From Paludibacteraceae bacterium (GTDB lineage Bacteria > Bacteroidota > Bacteroidia > Bacteroidales > Paludibacteraceae), in assembly GCA_017625155.1 (NCBI GenBank), contig JAGALP010000009.1:1-64000 (forward strand): 64,000 nt of DNA, written 5' to 3'. Positions 50,327 to 60,382 of this stretch are shown one piece after another. Each line of letters opens with the position of its first letter. The first letter of the stretch is position 1. Made by a program: the position numbers and the translations under genes. The notes beneath the pieces were generated by a model. That model saw nothing but the letters and a program-made list of their open reading frames with translations. It was not told the DNA's origin and did not search any database.

Positions 50327-52226
50327 TATGGTAAAGACGATAAATATATTGGATAATAATGGCACTATTTTCGACACAGATAGCCATTATGTAATACCAC
50401 GCTATCAACGAGCGTATGCATGGGAAGACAAAGAGATAATCCAATTAATTGACGATATTAATGATATTGAGTGTAAAGAAACAGTTTACTACATAGGTTC
50501 ATTAGTTGTCGCTCAAGTAAAAGGGAAAGAGAATACCTATGAAGTTGTTGATGGGCAGCAGCGTTTAACTACGTTGTATCTTCTTCTCCAATATTTGGTT
50601 TATCGAGAGGCATTGAATGGAGAACTAAGTAAAACCCTTTCTTTTGATTGTCGTGAAAATTCTAACTATACACTATCTCATATAGAACAAGTAATCAACA
50701 AGACAATTGAAGAGGAAGAACGTCTTGAACAATCAATCGTAAATGGTATAGAGGCTATACGCCAAAAGTTTAGCAGCGATAATATTGATGTAGATGATTT
50801 TACAAGTCGTTTACAACAAGTTGTGATTTATCGGATTGAGGTTCCTAAAAATACCGATTTGAATCGCTACTTTGAAATTATGAATACTCGTGGCGAACAA
50901 CTTGAACAGCATGATATTCTAAAAGCTCAACTTATGAGTTATATAGACAATCGCAGTGAAAGTGAACAAGAGTTTTTTGCAAGGGTATGGGATGCTTGTA
51001 GTGATATGACAGGATATGTACAAATGCATTTTCACCCATCAGAGCGACAAAATATTTTTGGATGGTCTTGGAATGCATATCCAGAAGATAAATGGGAAAA
51101 CTACAGAAATTGTTTCAGCAGTATAAAAGAAACTGAGAAATCTTTAGTATTAAGTAAAATTATTCAACAAGACTTTAAAGTAGATGATACCGATGGCGTA
51201 TTGGAAGACAATTCTCATGTGCGATTTGATAGCATAATTGATTTTCCACACTTTCTACTTCATTCGCTCCGAGTGTTTGTTAAATTATATGTTGATTCAA
51301 AAAACGAATTGCTAGGAGAATTATTGGATGATAAAAAATTGATTATTGATTTTGACAATGTTATAAAGTACGGCAGCATAGATGATGAGCCTATTAAGAA
51401 AAATTGTGAATATTTCTCTACTTTGTTTATTGTGCATTTATTGCAAACACGATACCTCTTTGATAAATTTATAATTAAGCGGGAATACATTGGGGAAGAC
51501 CAAGATGGGAAATGGAGTCTCAAGGAATTATATACAACTGGGGGAAAATCTAATAAGAAAGCGTACTATGCAAATACATCATTAAACTATGACAATGAGT
51601 GGGAACGAACATACGCACCGCGAAATAAAGAATGCTTAATGATTCAATCTGCGCTTCGTGTATCATATACATCTCCAAAGGTTATGCACTGGATAACAGA
51701 TCTCCTTTGCTGGTTGTTTTATGATGTAGATATTCCTTTGTTGACGGAAGAGGCTGAAAGAGTAGCAGCAGAAGCTGTCCATAATAATTTTTTAGAAGGT
51801 AAAAACTATGCACTAGGTGTAGCAACTCCTCATGTAGTTTTCAATTTTTTAGACTATTTGATTTGGAAAAAAAACAAAAGCACTTATCAAGATTTTGAGT
51901 TTGAATTCCGCAATTCTGTTGAGCATTGGTATCCGCAAAACCCATCTGATGGATCTATTGAGCGTTGGGATGATAAGGACCGTTTCGGAAATCTATGTAT
52001 CATTTCTCGCAGTGTCAATTCAAAATTCTCTAATCTTTCTCCTGAATCCAAAATGAAGTCTTATCGCAAACATGTTGAAAAAGGAAGTCTGAAACTTCGA
52101 ATAATGGGTACATTAATTAATGGAGTTCCAAGAGGGGGTAACGAGGCGTGGATAAACAAACTATGCGACAAGCACGAAAATGAGATGTTAAACCTTTTGC
52201 GAGAGGCTATTGCAAAATATATTTAG
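50313..52226 (+). CDS. DUF262-DUF1524 fusion protein (GmrSD-like), second of pair
   Basis: 637 residues. DUF262 at the N-terminus: IPRYQRAYAW (28-37), VDGQQRLTTLYLLL (79-92), MNTRGEQLEQHDILKAQLM (190-208). DUF1524 at the C-terminus: NSVEHWYPQNPSD with E537-H538, then DRFGNLCIISRSVNSKFSN and K, the His-Asn-Asn HNH-like nuclease core. So this protein alone carries both halves of a GmrSD enzyme, while its neighbour duplicates the first half. ATG 50313 overlaps the upstream stop region; ATG 50328 is an alternative. Probable nuclease against foreign, perhaps modified, DNA. Confidence 0.87.
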   Translation: MEIIDMVKTINILDNNGTIFDTDSHYVIPRYQRAYAWEDKEIIQLIDDINDIECKETVYYIGSLVVAQVKGKENTYEVVDGQQRLTTLYLLLQYLVYREALNGELSKTLSFDCRENSNYTLSHIEQVINKTIEEEERLEQSIVNGIEAIRQKFSSDNIDVDDFTSRLQQVVIYRIEVPKNTDLNRYFEIMNTRGEQLEQHDILKAQLMSYIDNRSESEQEFFARVWDACSDMTGYVQMHFHPSERQNIFGWSWNAYPEDKWENYRNCFSSIKETEKSLVLSKIIQQDFKVDDTDGVLEDNSHVRFDSIIDFPHFLLHSLRVFVKLYVDSKNELLGELLDDKKLIIDFDNVIKYGSIDDEPIKKNCEYFSTLFIVHLLQTRYLFDKFIIKREYIGEDQDGKWSLKELYTTGGKSNKKAYYANTSLNYDNEWERTYAPRNKECLMIQSALRVSYTSPKVMHWITDLLCWLFYDVDIPLLTEEAERVAAEAVHNNFLEGKNYALGVATPHVVFNFLDYLIWKKNKSTYQDFEFEFRNSVEHWYPQNPSDGSIERWDDKDRFGNLCIISRSVNSKFSNLSPESKMKSYRKHVEKGSLKLRIMGTLINGVPRGGNEAWINKLCDKHENEMLNLLREAIAKYI

Positions 52227-52496
52227 CATTCGGGATTTCTTCTCTTCAGCGCAAAATACCTTCCGCGCCGAAGATTTTTGCAGCATTATTATAGAAACGC
52301 GTTTGTAGAAAGCCACCGAAAGCCAAGAGATGTCCCACAGATCTCCTATGGTGGTCGCGAAATTGGCAGAGCTTCTTACAAAAGTTTACTCTCCCTTTTT
52401 GTGTTGTTTCAAGGTGTAGTTATTTCGATATTTTACAAAAAAAACACATACAAAACTTCGATAAATAGCACATTCGCCACAAAAATAGTTAAAAAT
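52227..52496. other. Intergenic region before leuS
   Basis: No gene. It carries dispersed repeat copy 3 (52334-52362) and the promoter of leuS at its end. Confidence 0.5.
52334..52362 (+). repeat. Dispersed repeat copy 3
   Basis: CCCACAGAT...CTATGGTGGTCGCGAAA, same 29-nt layout as 2224-2252. It lies directly behind the DUF262 pair. Confidence 0.6.
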
Positions 52497-52527
52497 TTGT
52501 ATATATGCAATTTTTGTAGTACCTTTG
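52497..52527 (+). promoter_or_regulatory. Promoter of leuS
   Basis: TTG 52497-52499, 20 nt, TACCTTTG 52520-52527. The leader of about 105 nt has no T-box-like or attenuator structure that I can recognise. Confidence 0.7.
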
Positions 52528-52636
52528 CAGCGCAAAGGTCACGCCTAAATGACCACGGTGTAAGCAGATTGTTTGAGGCTGCCAAGCCGAAATAGGAAAT
52601 GAATAAATGCTAAATAATTAAATCACAAATAATTTT

Positions 52637-55444
52637 ATGGATTACAATTTCAGTGAAATTGAAAAGAAATGGCAAGCCGAATGGGCGAAAGCAGGTACTT
52701 ACCGCGTAAGTAACCAAAGCGACAAAAAACCATTTTATGTGCTCGATATGTTCCCTTATCCATCAGGGGCAGGTTTGCACGTAGGTCACCCTCTCGGCTA
52801 TATCGCTAGCGATATCTATAGCCGTTACAAACGCCTCCAAGGTTTCAATGTCCTCCACCCAATGGGCTTCGACTCCTATGGTCTGCCTGCGGAGCAATAT
52901 GCTATCCAAACTGGTCAACACCCCGAGAAAACAACTATGGAGAATATCGCTCACTATATCGAGCAACTCCAAAAGATCGGTTTCAACTACGACTGGGATC
53001 GCGAGGTAAAGACTTGCAACCCTGACTTCTACAAGTGGACACAATGGGCATTTATCCAAATGTTCAATTCCTACTTCGACACCTCTTTGCAGAAGGCTCA
53101 ACCTATCAGCAAATTGATTGAGAAGTACGAGGCTACCGACCCAACATGGGCTACCCTCTCAGAGAAGGAGCAACAAGAGCGCCTTATGAACTACCGTATC
53201 GCCTATCTGGCTGATACTAAAGTGAACTGGTGCCCACAACTCGGTTGTGTGCTCGCTAACGACGAGGTGAGCGAAGGTCTTTCTGTTCGTGGTGGTTACC
53301 CTGTAGAGCAACGCGTCATGCGCCAATGGAACCTCCGCGTGAGCGCCTATGCACCACGCTTACTCCAGGGGCTTGATACCGTGGATTGGACTGACTCGCT
53401 CAAAGAGACCCAACGCAACTGGATTGGCCGCAGCGAGGGTGCTGAGATGCGCTTTGCTATCAAGGGGCAAGACGAACCATTCACTATCTTCACTACCCGC
53501 GCAGATACTGTGTATGGCGTGACCTTCATGGTGTTGGCTCCTGAGAGCGAGTATGTAGCGCGTGTGACTACCGAGGAGCAAAAAGCTGAGGTAGAGGCGT
53601 ACCTGCAAATGGTGAAGAACCGTACCGAGCGTGAGCGTATTGCTGACCGCCGTGTGACAGGTGTTTTTACAGGTTCGTATGCTATCAATCCGCTCACCAA
53701 AGCCGAGATACCTATCTATATAAGTGATTATGTACTTAGCGGTTATGGCACAGGCGCTATCATGGCGGTTCCTGCACACGATAGCCGTGACTATGCTTTC
53801 GCTAAGCACTTTAACTTGCCTATCATCCCACTCATTGAGGGTGCCGATGTGAGCGAGCAGAGCTTTGATGCCAAAGAGGGCGTGATGATCAATTCGGGCT
53901 TCCTCAATGGCATGCAAGTCAAGGATGCTATCCAAGCGATGAAAGAGCATATCACCAACACAGGCCTCGGTCGTGTGAAAGTCAACTACCGCCTCCGCGA
54001 TGCGGTTTTCAGCCGCCAACGCTACTGGGGCGAACCTTTCCCTGTATATTACAAGGACGGTATGCCATATATGCTCCCAGAAGAGTGCTTGCCACTTCTC
54101 TTGCCTGAGGTGTCTGACTTCAAACCTACCACCACAGGCGAGCCACCTCTCGGCAATGCGGACCTCTGGGCATGGGACGAGAAGAACAACCAAGTAGTGA
54201 GCAAGTCGCTGATTGATAATGTATCAGTCTTCCCATTGGAGCTTTGCACCATGCCTGGTTTCGCAGGTTCATCTGCATACTACCTCCGCTATATGGACAA
54301 CCACAACGATGCTGCTTTGGTAGGCAAAGAGGCCAACGACTATTGGCGTCAAGTCAACCTCTATATCGGCGGTACTGAGCACGCTACGGGTCACCTTATC
54401 TATAGCCGTTTCTGGAATAAGTTCCTCTTTGACCTCGGCTATATCTGCGAGGACGAGCCATTCCGCAAACTCATCAACCAAGGTATGATCCAAGGTCGCT
54501 CCAACTTCGTGTATCGTTATATCGGCGAAGGCGCAACGGGCAACCTCTTCATCAGTTACAACCTCATCGATAACCCTGAGTACAAAGATAAAGTTCAACC
54601 TATCCACGTGAACGTGAATATCGTCAAGAACGATGTCTTGGATATTGATGCCTTCCGCAACTGGATGCCTGAGTTCAAGAATGCGGAGTTCATCTATTCG
54701 GATGGTACTACCGATATCGACAACCCTTATATGGGCACTCCTACCGACAAGCAATATATCTGCGGTTGGGCGGTAGAGAAAATGTCTAAGTCTATGTTCA
54801 ATGTGGTGAACCCAGACGACGTGGTGGCTAAGTATGGTGCAGATACTCTGCGCCTTTACGAGATGTTCCTCGGTCCTCTCGAGATGTCCAAACCTTGGGA
54901 CACCAACGGTATTGATGGCGTACACCGCTTCTTGCGCAAGTGGTGGAACATGTTCGAGACCCTCTCCAACGACGAACCAACAGCAGAGGAGTTGCGCAGT
55001 TTGCACAAACTCATCAAGAAGATTACTTGGGATATTGAGAACTTCTCGTTTAACACCTCTATCCCTGCCTTCATGATTGCGCAAAACGAGTTGCAAGCCC
55101 TCAAGTGCAACAAGGTCGCTATCCTCAAGACCTTCGCTATCTTGCTTGCTCCATACGCTCCTCACATAGCAGAGGAGGCATGGCATCTCTGTGGCGAAAC
55201 CACTTCTGTTTGCCACGCCCAATGGCCAGAGTGCAACGAAGCATACTTGGTTGAGGCAACGCAGAAGTACCCTGTTCAGTTCAATGGTAAAGTGCGCTTC
55301 ACCATTGAGGTAGCCAAGGACACTCCACGCGAAGAGGTCGAGAAGATTGTCATGGCTCACGAACTGACCGCCAAACAATTGAACGGCGCAGCTCCAAAGA
55401 AAGTCATCGTCGTTCCAGGCAAGATTGTCAATATCGTGATGTAA
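52637..55444 (+). CDS. leuS: Leucine-tRNA ligase
   Basis: 935 residues, class I aminoacyl-tRNA synthetase. HIGH-type motif [15 protein letters not shown] (about 41-55), editing domain in the insert ([37 protein letters not shown]), [21 protein letters not shown] as EKMSKSMFN, tRNA-binding helical domain and C-terminal domain ending [11 protein letters not shown]. Length is typical for Bacteroidota. It is monocistronic. Confidence 0.96.
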   Translation: MDYNFSEIEKKWQAEWAKAGTYRVSNQSDKKPFYVLDMFPYPSGAGLHVGHPLGYIASDIYSRYKRLQGFNVLHPMGFDSYGLPAEQYAIQTGQHPEKTTMENIAHYIEQLQKIGFNYDWDREVKTCNPDFYKWTQWAFIQMFNSYFDTSLQKAQPISKLIEKYEATDPTWATLSEKEQQERLMNYRIAYLADTKVNWCPQLGCVLANDEVSEGLSVRGGYPVEQRVMRQWNLRVSAYAPRLLQGLDTVDWTDSLKETQRNWIGRSEGAEMRFAIKGQDEPFTIFTTRADTVYGVTFMVLAPESEYVARVTTEEQKAEVEAYLQMVKNRTERERIADRRVTGVFTGSYAINPLTKAEIPIYISDYVLSGYGTGAIMAVPAHDSRDYAFAKHFNLPIIPLIEGADVSEQSFDAKEGVMINSGFLNGMQVKDAIQAMKEHITNTGLGRVKVNYRLRDAVFSRQRYWGEPFPVYYKDGMPYMLPEECLPLLLPEVSDFKPTTTGEPPLGNADLWAWDEKNNQVVSKSLIDNVSVFPLELCTMPGFAGSSAYYLRYMDNHNDAALVGKEANDYWRQVNLYIGGTEHATGHLIYSRFWNKFLFDLGYICEDEPFRKLINQGMIQGRSNFVYRYIGEGATGNLFISYNLIDNPEYKDKVQPIHVNVNIVKNDVLDIDAFRNWMPEFKNAEFIYSDGTTDIDNPYMGTPTDKQYICGWAVEKMSKSMFNVVNPDDVVAKYGADTLRLYEMFLGPLEMSKPWDTNGIDGVHRFLRKWWNMFETLSNDEPTAEELRSLHKLIKKITWDIENFSFNTSIPAFMIAQNELQALKCNKVAILKTFAILLAPYAPHIAEEAWHLCGETTSVCHAQWPECNEAYLVEATQKYPVQFNGKVRFTIEVAKDTPREEVEKIVMAHELTAKQLNGAAPKKVIVVPGKIVNIVM

Positions 55445-55465
55445 GGTTACACCCTATTATATAAT

Positions 55466-55496
55466 AAAAGAGTGTGCCTATATGACACGCTCTTTT
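55466..55496 (+). terminator. Terminator of leuS
   Basis: AAAAGAGTGTG, loop, CACGCTCTTTT followed by ATTTTTA. Confidence 0.7.
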
Positions 55497-55538
55497 ATTT
55501 TTACTTTCAATAGTTGAATGGTAGCGGGAAGGTAGCAG

Positions 55539-55565
55539 AATCACTAACTAATCACTAACTAATCC
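55539..55565. repeat. 11-nt tandem repeat before the esterase gene
   Basis: AATCACTAACT twice followed by AATCC, filling the leader of the gene at 55580. Confidence 0.65.
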
Positions 55566-55579
55566 ATAATCAAAAATAG

Positions 55580-56131
55580 ATGAAAGCAGTTTACATCCAC
55601 GGTTTTGCGGGTTCAATACACTCTGATACAATTACGAACTTCAGGAAATACTATCCAGAATTGGAGTGGTGTCCGTTGGAAGTGAATCACCATGTGGAAG
55701 AATCGGTGAAGAAAATAAATGACTTTATCAAATCGAATACAGATGTCAAGTATTTGATAGGCAGTTCGCTTGGCGGCTTCTACGTCCTTTGCGCCGATTT
55801 CGCAGGACGTAAGATTGTCATCAATCCAGTCCTCAATCCTATGTCCTCATTGAAAAAAGCAGTCGGTGTAAACAAATACCGAGGTCGCCGCGAGAATGGC
55901 GAAACGGAGTTCAAACTCACGATGCAGGACCTATTCCGCTTCAAGACCTTCAAGCCCAAAGACACGCCCGAAACGATTTGCCATTACACTCCGCACGACC
56001 CTAATCTTGGCGAGGATATCAAGCGCGAATACCAAAAGTTCTTCGCCCATGCCGAGATGACGCCGCACCTGCGTTCTCATTTCACTGATGAGCACTATAT
56101 CAAGCATAAGCTCCGAGATGCGATGAACTGA
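55580..56131 (+). CDS. YqiA/YcfP-family alpha/beta hydrolase
   Basis: 183 residues. IHGFAGSIHSDTI at the N-terminus (oxyanion region), the nucleophile elbow GSSLGGF at about residues 61-67, VINPVLNP and a late His in the MTPHLRSHFTDEHYI region. YqiA-like esterases cleave short-chain acyl esters; the cellular substrate is not known. No clear TAnnTTTG box is seen upstream; transcription may start in the short gap after the leuS terminator. Confidence 0.8.
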   Translation: MKAVYIHGFAGSIHSDTITNFRKYYPELEWCPLEVNHHVEESVKKINDFIKSNTDVKYLIGSSLGGFYVLCADFAGRKIVINPVLNPMSSLKKAVGVNKYRGRRENGETEFKLTMQDLFRFKTFKPKDTPETICHYTPHDPNLGEDIKREYQKFFAHAEMTPHLRSHFTDEHYIKHKLRDAMN

Positions 56132-56140
56132 TGAAACAAA

Positions 56141-56169
56141 AAAAACGCTAAAGATTCTTTAGCGTTTTT
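56141..56169. terminator. Bidirectional terminator between esterase and tRNA-Arg
   Basis: AAAAACGCTAAAG, 3-nt loop, CTTTAGCGTTTTT: perfectly symmetrical, and between converging genes. Confidence 0.8.
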
Positions 56170-56178
56170 ACTTTCTTG

Positions 56179-56252
56179 TGATCCGTGCAGGATTCAAACC
56201 TGCAACCCCCACATCCGTAGTGTGGTACTCTATTCAGTTGAGCTAACGGACC
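56179..56252 (-). tRNA. tRNA-Arg (anticodon ACG)
   Basis: Reading the minus strand: acceptor GGTCCGT/ACGGATC (one G-U), anticodon stem CCACA-CTACGGA-TGTGG giving ACG, T-arm GCAGG-TTTGAATC-CTGC. CCA is not encoded. Confidence 0.93.
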
Positions 56253-56272
56253 ATACTTCTCAAAAGCGGGTG

Positions 56273-56303
56273 CAAAGGTACTGCTTTTTTTTGATATGAC
56301 CAA
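56273..56303 (-). promoter_or_regulatory. Promoter of tRNA-Arg
   Basis: On the minus strand TTG (56301-56303), 20 nt, TACCTTTG (56273-56280). Confidence 0.7.
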
Positions 56304-56330
56304 ATTTTTTAATAAAAAAGTACATTTTTT

Positions 56331-56360
56331 TTGTAGTGTTGCAAAAAAATTGTACCTTTG
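56331..56360 (+). promoter_or_regulatory. Promoter of the M6 protease operon
   Basis: TTG 56331-56333, 19 nt, TACCTTTG 56353-56360. Confidence 0.7.
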
Positions 56361-56384
56361 CAGGACAAAATAACATGATTTTAT

Positions 56385-57911
56385 ATGAAACAGACCTTTT
56401 ATAGTGCTGTCATAGCAAGTTTGCTGTGGATAGTAGGTGGGAATGCCTATGCAGTAGCTCCCCTACCTGGATTGGATTTAGAAGAGCCTTATCGCGCACG
56501 CGCGCTCTTTACAATAGTGTCGCATGATGCTCATACCAACATACAGAAAGTGGCTCTTCGCCAAACACCCAAAATCAATCTTGCGCCTCGCGGATTATTG
56601 ATTTTGGTAGATTTTTCGGATGTTACGTTCGATGAAACCAATACCATTCAAGCTTTTGACTCGCTTGCAAACGGAGAGAATTATACCTACAATGGAGCAA
56701 GCGGCTCATGTCAAGCATATTTCAAAGATCAATCGAATGGACAATACGTGCCACATTTTGATGTGGTTGGACCTGTAGTTCTGCCACAATCAATGGCTTA
56801 CTATGGAGCCAACAAGAGCGATGGTAATGACCAGTATGTGGTTGATTTTGTGATTGATGCATGCCAAGGGGCTGATAAATTGGGTGTTGACTTCGCTGAA
56901 TATGACAATGATAATGATGGTATGGTGGACTTTGTGTATATCATCTATGCAGGCTATGCAGAGTCAGAAGGAGGCGGAGCCTCCACCATTTGGCCACATA
57001 ACTGGGATTTGATTTCTGCGTTGTATTTTGGTTACACCAATCAAAAAGAGTATTTTGCCACATCTGCGACAAACTATAAGTTGCCCGAAATAGATGGAAA
57101 ACTGCTGAATAATTACGCTTGCTCAAATGAAATAAAAAAGAGCTCGAATGCTCGTACAGGAATAGGTACAATCTGCCATGAGTTTAGCCATGTATTAGGA
57201 TTACCAGATTACTATTTAACAACTGGCAATCCAACTGTTGATCAACGATATACACCAGGAGCATGGTCATTGATGGGATATGGCAACTACCTCAACAATG
57301 GCAATACACCACCTAATTATTCGGTGTATGACAAGTATTATTTAGGATGGCTGAAACCTGAAGCTTTAGCTACATCCAAAAGCTTGGAAATACCAGCAGA
57401 TGGAGAAACGACCTATATGATTAGTCGCGATGAGCAGCATGTGGCAGCAGGACCTTATCGCACAGATACCGTTTATTACATCGAGAATCGTCAGCAAGAG
57501 GGCTGGGATGCCTTTTTACCAGGACACGGCTTGCTGATTTGGCGAGTGATATTTGACGAAGAAGACTGGTTTGACAATTGTCCGAATGATTATGTGGCAC
57601 GCTACCTGCTAGTTTCTGCTAAAAAAGTGTCATCGCCATACACTGAAGGAAAAGCTAAACCAGAAGTTCCATTCCCTGGGTCTGGAAATATTACCTCATA
57701 TACGACTTTTTCGCACAATAAACTAGAACACATACAGGAGGTTGATGGAGTGATCAAATGTGACTTCGTGACAACTACCAAGCCAACTGCGATAGACAAT
57801 ATCATCGTGCTGCAAACGGGAAAATGGTACAATATATTGGGACAACCTATTGACCCGGAAAATTACGTAGGAATAGGTATTAACAATGGCAAAAAATACC
57901 TGCTCCGATGA
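56385..57911 (+). CDS. Exported M6-family metalloprotease
   Basis: 508 residues with a signal peptide (ending NAYA). Region with LILVDFSDVTFDETNT, GSCQAYFKDQSNGQYVPHFDVVGPV, DNDNDGMVDFVYIIYAGYAE, then the zinc site HEFSHVLGLPDYY (H265, E266, H269; GLPD next), WSLMGYGNY, and YIENRQQEGWDAFLPGHGLLIW. These are the M6 (immune-inhibitor-A-like) hallmarks. The C-terminus TAIDNIIVLQTGKWYNILGQPI ... GKKYLLR resembles a short T9SS-type sorting signal. It overlaps the following permease start by 4 nt (ATGA). Confidence 0.87.
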   Translation: MKQTFYSAVIASLLWIVGGNAYAVAPLPGLDLEEPYRARALFTIVSHDAHTNIQKVALRQTPKINLAPRGLLILVDFSDVTFDETNTIQAFDSLANGENYTYNGASGSCQAYFKDQSNGQYVPHFDVVGPVVLPQSMAYYGANKSDGNDQYVVDFVIDACQGADKLGVDFAEYDNDNDGMVDFVYIIYAGYAESEGGGASTIWPHNWDLISALYFGYTNQKEYFATSATNYKLPEIDGKLLNNYACSNEIKKSSNARTGIGTICHEFSHVLGLPDYYLTTGNPTVDQRYTPGAWSLMGYGNYLNNGNTPPNYSVYDKYYLGWLKPEALATSKSLEIPADGETTYMISRDEQHVAAGPYRTDTVYYIENRQQEGWDAFLPGHGLLIWRVIFDEEDWFDNCPNDYVARYLLVSAKKVSSPYTEGKAKPEVPFPGSGNITSYTTFSHNKLEHIQEVDGVIKCDFVTTTKPTAIDNIIVLQTGKWYNILGQPIDPENYVGIGINNGKKYLLR

Positions 57912-59161
57912 ATAGCGCATTAGCTGCCCTAATTGGGCTTGGAATATCGATCGTATTGATTATTCGCAAAGTGTCACCCGTATTCAGTCTGATGCTGGGT
58001 GCCATTGTCGGTGGTCTATTAGCTGGTTGGGGATTGGAAACGACCGTTACCCATATGATTGGCGGAGTCAAGGATATCACCCCCGCCATCGTGCGCATTT
58101 TAGCGGCAGGTGTACTGACAGGTATGCTTGTCAAGACAGGTGCTGCCACCACTATCGCTAAGAGTATCATCAAGGCATTGGGCGAGAAATATATCTATTT
58201 GGCATTAGCCATCTCGGCAATGATACTGACGGGTATGGGTGTATTCATTGATGTAGCAGTCATTACGATTGCCCCTATCGCTATTATCATGGGTTGCCGC
58301 CTGCGTTTGTCGAAATTCAAACTATTATTGGCTATGATTGGTGGCGGCAAATGCGGCAACATCCTATCGCCTAATCCCAATACGATTATCGCAGCGGAGA
58401 ACTTCGATGCTCCCCTCTCATCCGTGATGGCAGCAGGGATTGTGCCTGCACTAATCGGATTGATTATCACAGTGTTTGTTATTGTTCCGTTGATACCTAA
58501 AGGCGATTTGATGGTTGGCGAAGAAGCCACAGAGCGCGACAACGAAGATACATTGCCTGCTCTATGGCGCAGTCTTATAGGCCCTATCGTTACTATTATC
58601 TTGCTGGCTCTACGTCCTATCGCAGGCATAGTGATTGACCCAATGATTGCCTTACCCGTGGGTGGCGTGGTAGGCATACTTGCCACAGGCAAATGGCGCG
58701 ATACAGCAACATGTTTGACCTATGGATTAGAGAAGATGTCGGGTATTGCAATCCTGCTGGTTGGCACAGGTACATTGGCTGGTATCATCAAGGCATCTGC
58801 TATCAAAGATGGGTTGGTCGGCATGCTGGCAGGTTGGAGCAATGGCGGTACGTTTATGGCACCTATCGCAGGTGCGCTGATGTCCGCAGCTACCGCTTCT
58901 ACGACCGCTGGCGCTACTATTGCTTCGGCTTCGTTTGGCGAAGCTATTTTGGCAGCAGGGGTAACCGCCGTATGGGGTGCAGCCATGACCAATGCGGGTG
59001 CTACCACCTTAGACCACCTACCTCATGGCTCATTCTTCCATGCCACAGGTGGTTCGATGGGATTTTCAGTCAATGAACGTCTACGACTGATTCCATATGA
59101 AACACTGGTCGGATTGATATTGACGTTGGGTAGTATCGGTATGTATTTTATTGTAGGATAG
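57908..59161 (+). CDS. GntP-family permease
   Basis: 417 residues, about twelve membrane helices. LMLGAIVGGLLAGWGLETTV, GKCGNILSPNPNTIIAAENF and GAMTNAGATTLDHLPHGSFFHATGG-type motifs mark the gluconate/glycerate H+ symporter family. The glycerate kinase that follows makes D-glycerate the likely substrate rather than gluconate. Its start overlaps the stop of the M6 protease. Confidence 0.87.
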   Translation: MNSALAALIGLGISIVLIIRKVSPVFSLMLGAIVGGLLAGWGLETTVTHMIGGVKDITPAIVRILAAGVLTGMLVKTGAATTIAKSIIKALGEKYIYLALAISAMILTGMGVFIDVAVITIAPIAIIMGCRLRLSKFKLLLAMIGGGKCGNILSPNPNTIIAAENFDAPLSSVMAAGIVPALIGLIITVFVIVPLIPKGDLMVGEEATERDNEDTLPALWRSLIGPIVTIILLALRPIAGIVIDPMIALPVGGVVGILATGKWRDTATCLTYGLEKMSGIAILLVGTGTLAGIIKASAIKDGLVGMLAGWSNGGTFMAPIAGALMSAATASTTAGATIASASFGEAILAAGVTAVWGAAMTNAGATTLDHLPHGSFFHATGGSMGFSVNERLRLIPYETLVGLILTLGSIGMYFIVG

Positions 59162-59173
59162 AGGCGAGAAGTT

Positions 59174-60301
59174 ATGAAAATAGTTATAGCATCCGATTCA
59201 TTTAAGGGATCATTGAGTTCGATAGAAGTAGCGCAGGCGGCGACACGCGGTATCAAAGCCGTATATCCCGATTGCGATGTGGTGGCTGTAAATGTGGCAG
59301 ATGGTGGCGAAGGTACCGTAGAAGCCATAGTAGATGCCTTGGGCGGCGAGATCATATGTACCTCCGTTAGTGATCCATTGGGGCGTCCTATCCAAGCAAA
59401 CTATGGTATAGCTGCCGGCAAAGCAATCATCGAGATGGCTGCCGCCAGTGGCTTACCCCTACTCCAACCTGAAGAACGCAACCCGTGGCTCACATCTACC
59501 CATGGTACGGGTGAAATGATCATGGATGCTATTCGCAGAGGTTGTCGCCAATTTCTTGTGGGCATAGGCGGTAGTGCTACCAACGATGCAGGCACAGGAA
59601 TGTTGCAAGCCATGGGCTTTCGTTTCTACGATGCCAATGATAAAGAGATTACCCATTGCTGCGGCGGCACTATGCAAGATATTACGCGTATTGACGACAG
59701 TGATGTACCCGATAGTGTGCGCTCATCCACTTTCACCATTGCATGCGATGTGAATACACCCTTCTGCGGTCCAGAAGGCGCAGCACCCGTGTTCGCTCCG
59801 CAAAAAGGAGCCGATGCAGAAATGGTGGCAAAATTAGATGCAGGCATGGCATCCTTTGCCAATGTCATCGAAGACAAATATCGCATCAACATCGTACCCA
59901 TTGCAGGTGCTGGTGCAGCAGGCGGTATGGGCGGCGCGTTCCGCGCTTTCCTACATGCCACCCTCAAACGCGGCATTGACATGGTGCTCGATGCTATTGA
60001 TTTTAACACAATCATCCAAAACGCCGACCTTGTTATCACGGGCGAAGGAAAGATTGATTTTCAGACAGCCAAAGGCAAGACTGCCGCAGGCGTTTTGAAT
60101 CGCGCCAAGCAACAAGGCATACCTGTAGTGGCTATTGGTGGTAGTGTAGAAATGTGCGATAGTGTTCAACAAATGGGCTTCGCGGGCGTCTACCCGATAC
60201 TGGGAGAAAAAGTACCATTGGAAGTTGCTATGCAACCTAATTTTGCAGCGACGAATGTAGAAAATACAATCCGACGTATCTTACCTTCGCATATCAATTA
60301 A
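59174..60301 (+). CDS. garK: Glycerate 2-kinase
   Basis: 375 residues. MKIVIASDSFKGSLSSIEVAQA, VNVADGGEGTVEAIVDALGG, AAASGLPLL, GIGGSATNDAGTGMLQAMG, ACDVNTPFCGPEGAAPVFAPQKGA, GAGAAGGMGGAF and VITGEGKIDFQTAKGKTAAGV are the glycerate kinase type-1 signature. Phosphorylates glycerate for entry into glycolysis. With the permease upstream it forms a glycerate-use pair; 12 nt separate the two. Confidence 0.93.
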   Translation: MKIVIASDSFKGSLSSIEVAQAATRGIKAVYPDCDVVAVNVADGGEGTVEAIVDALGGEIICTSVSDPLGRPIQANYGIAAGKAIIEMAAASGLPLLQPEERNPWLTSTHGTGEMIMDAIRRGCRQFLVGIGGSATNDAGTGMLQAMGFRFYDANDKEITHCCGGTMQDITRIDDSDVPDSVRSSTFTIACDVNTPFCGPEGAAPVFAPQKGADAEMVAKLDAGMASFANVIEDKYRINIVPIAGAGAAGGMGGAFRAFLHATLKRGIDMVLDAIDFNTIIQNADLVITGEGKIDFQTAKGKTAAGVLNRAKQQGIPVVAIGGSVEMCDSVQQMGFAGVYPILGEKVPLEVAMQPNFAATNVENTIRRILPSHIN

Positions 60302-60320
60302 ACTACTTCGCTATATGTAA

Positions 60321-60360
60321 AAACAAAGGATGTATCAATTATTTGACACATCCTTTGTTT
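60321..60360. terminator. Terminator of the glycerate operon
   Basis: AAACAAAGGATGT(A)TCAA, loop, TTGACACATCCTTTGTTT. Nearly symmetrical and between converging transcripts, so probably bidirectional. Confidence 0.8.
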
Positions 60361-60382
60361 AATAGGAAGAATATATCTGCCG

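Noticed and set aside
54269..55378. 369-codon open frame antisense to leuS (and a second at 53360-54193)
   Set aside because: It lies wholly within leuS, which is unmistakable; no promoter or signal supports it.
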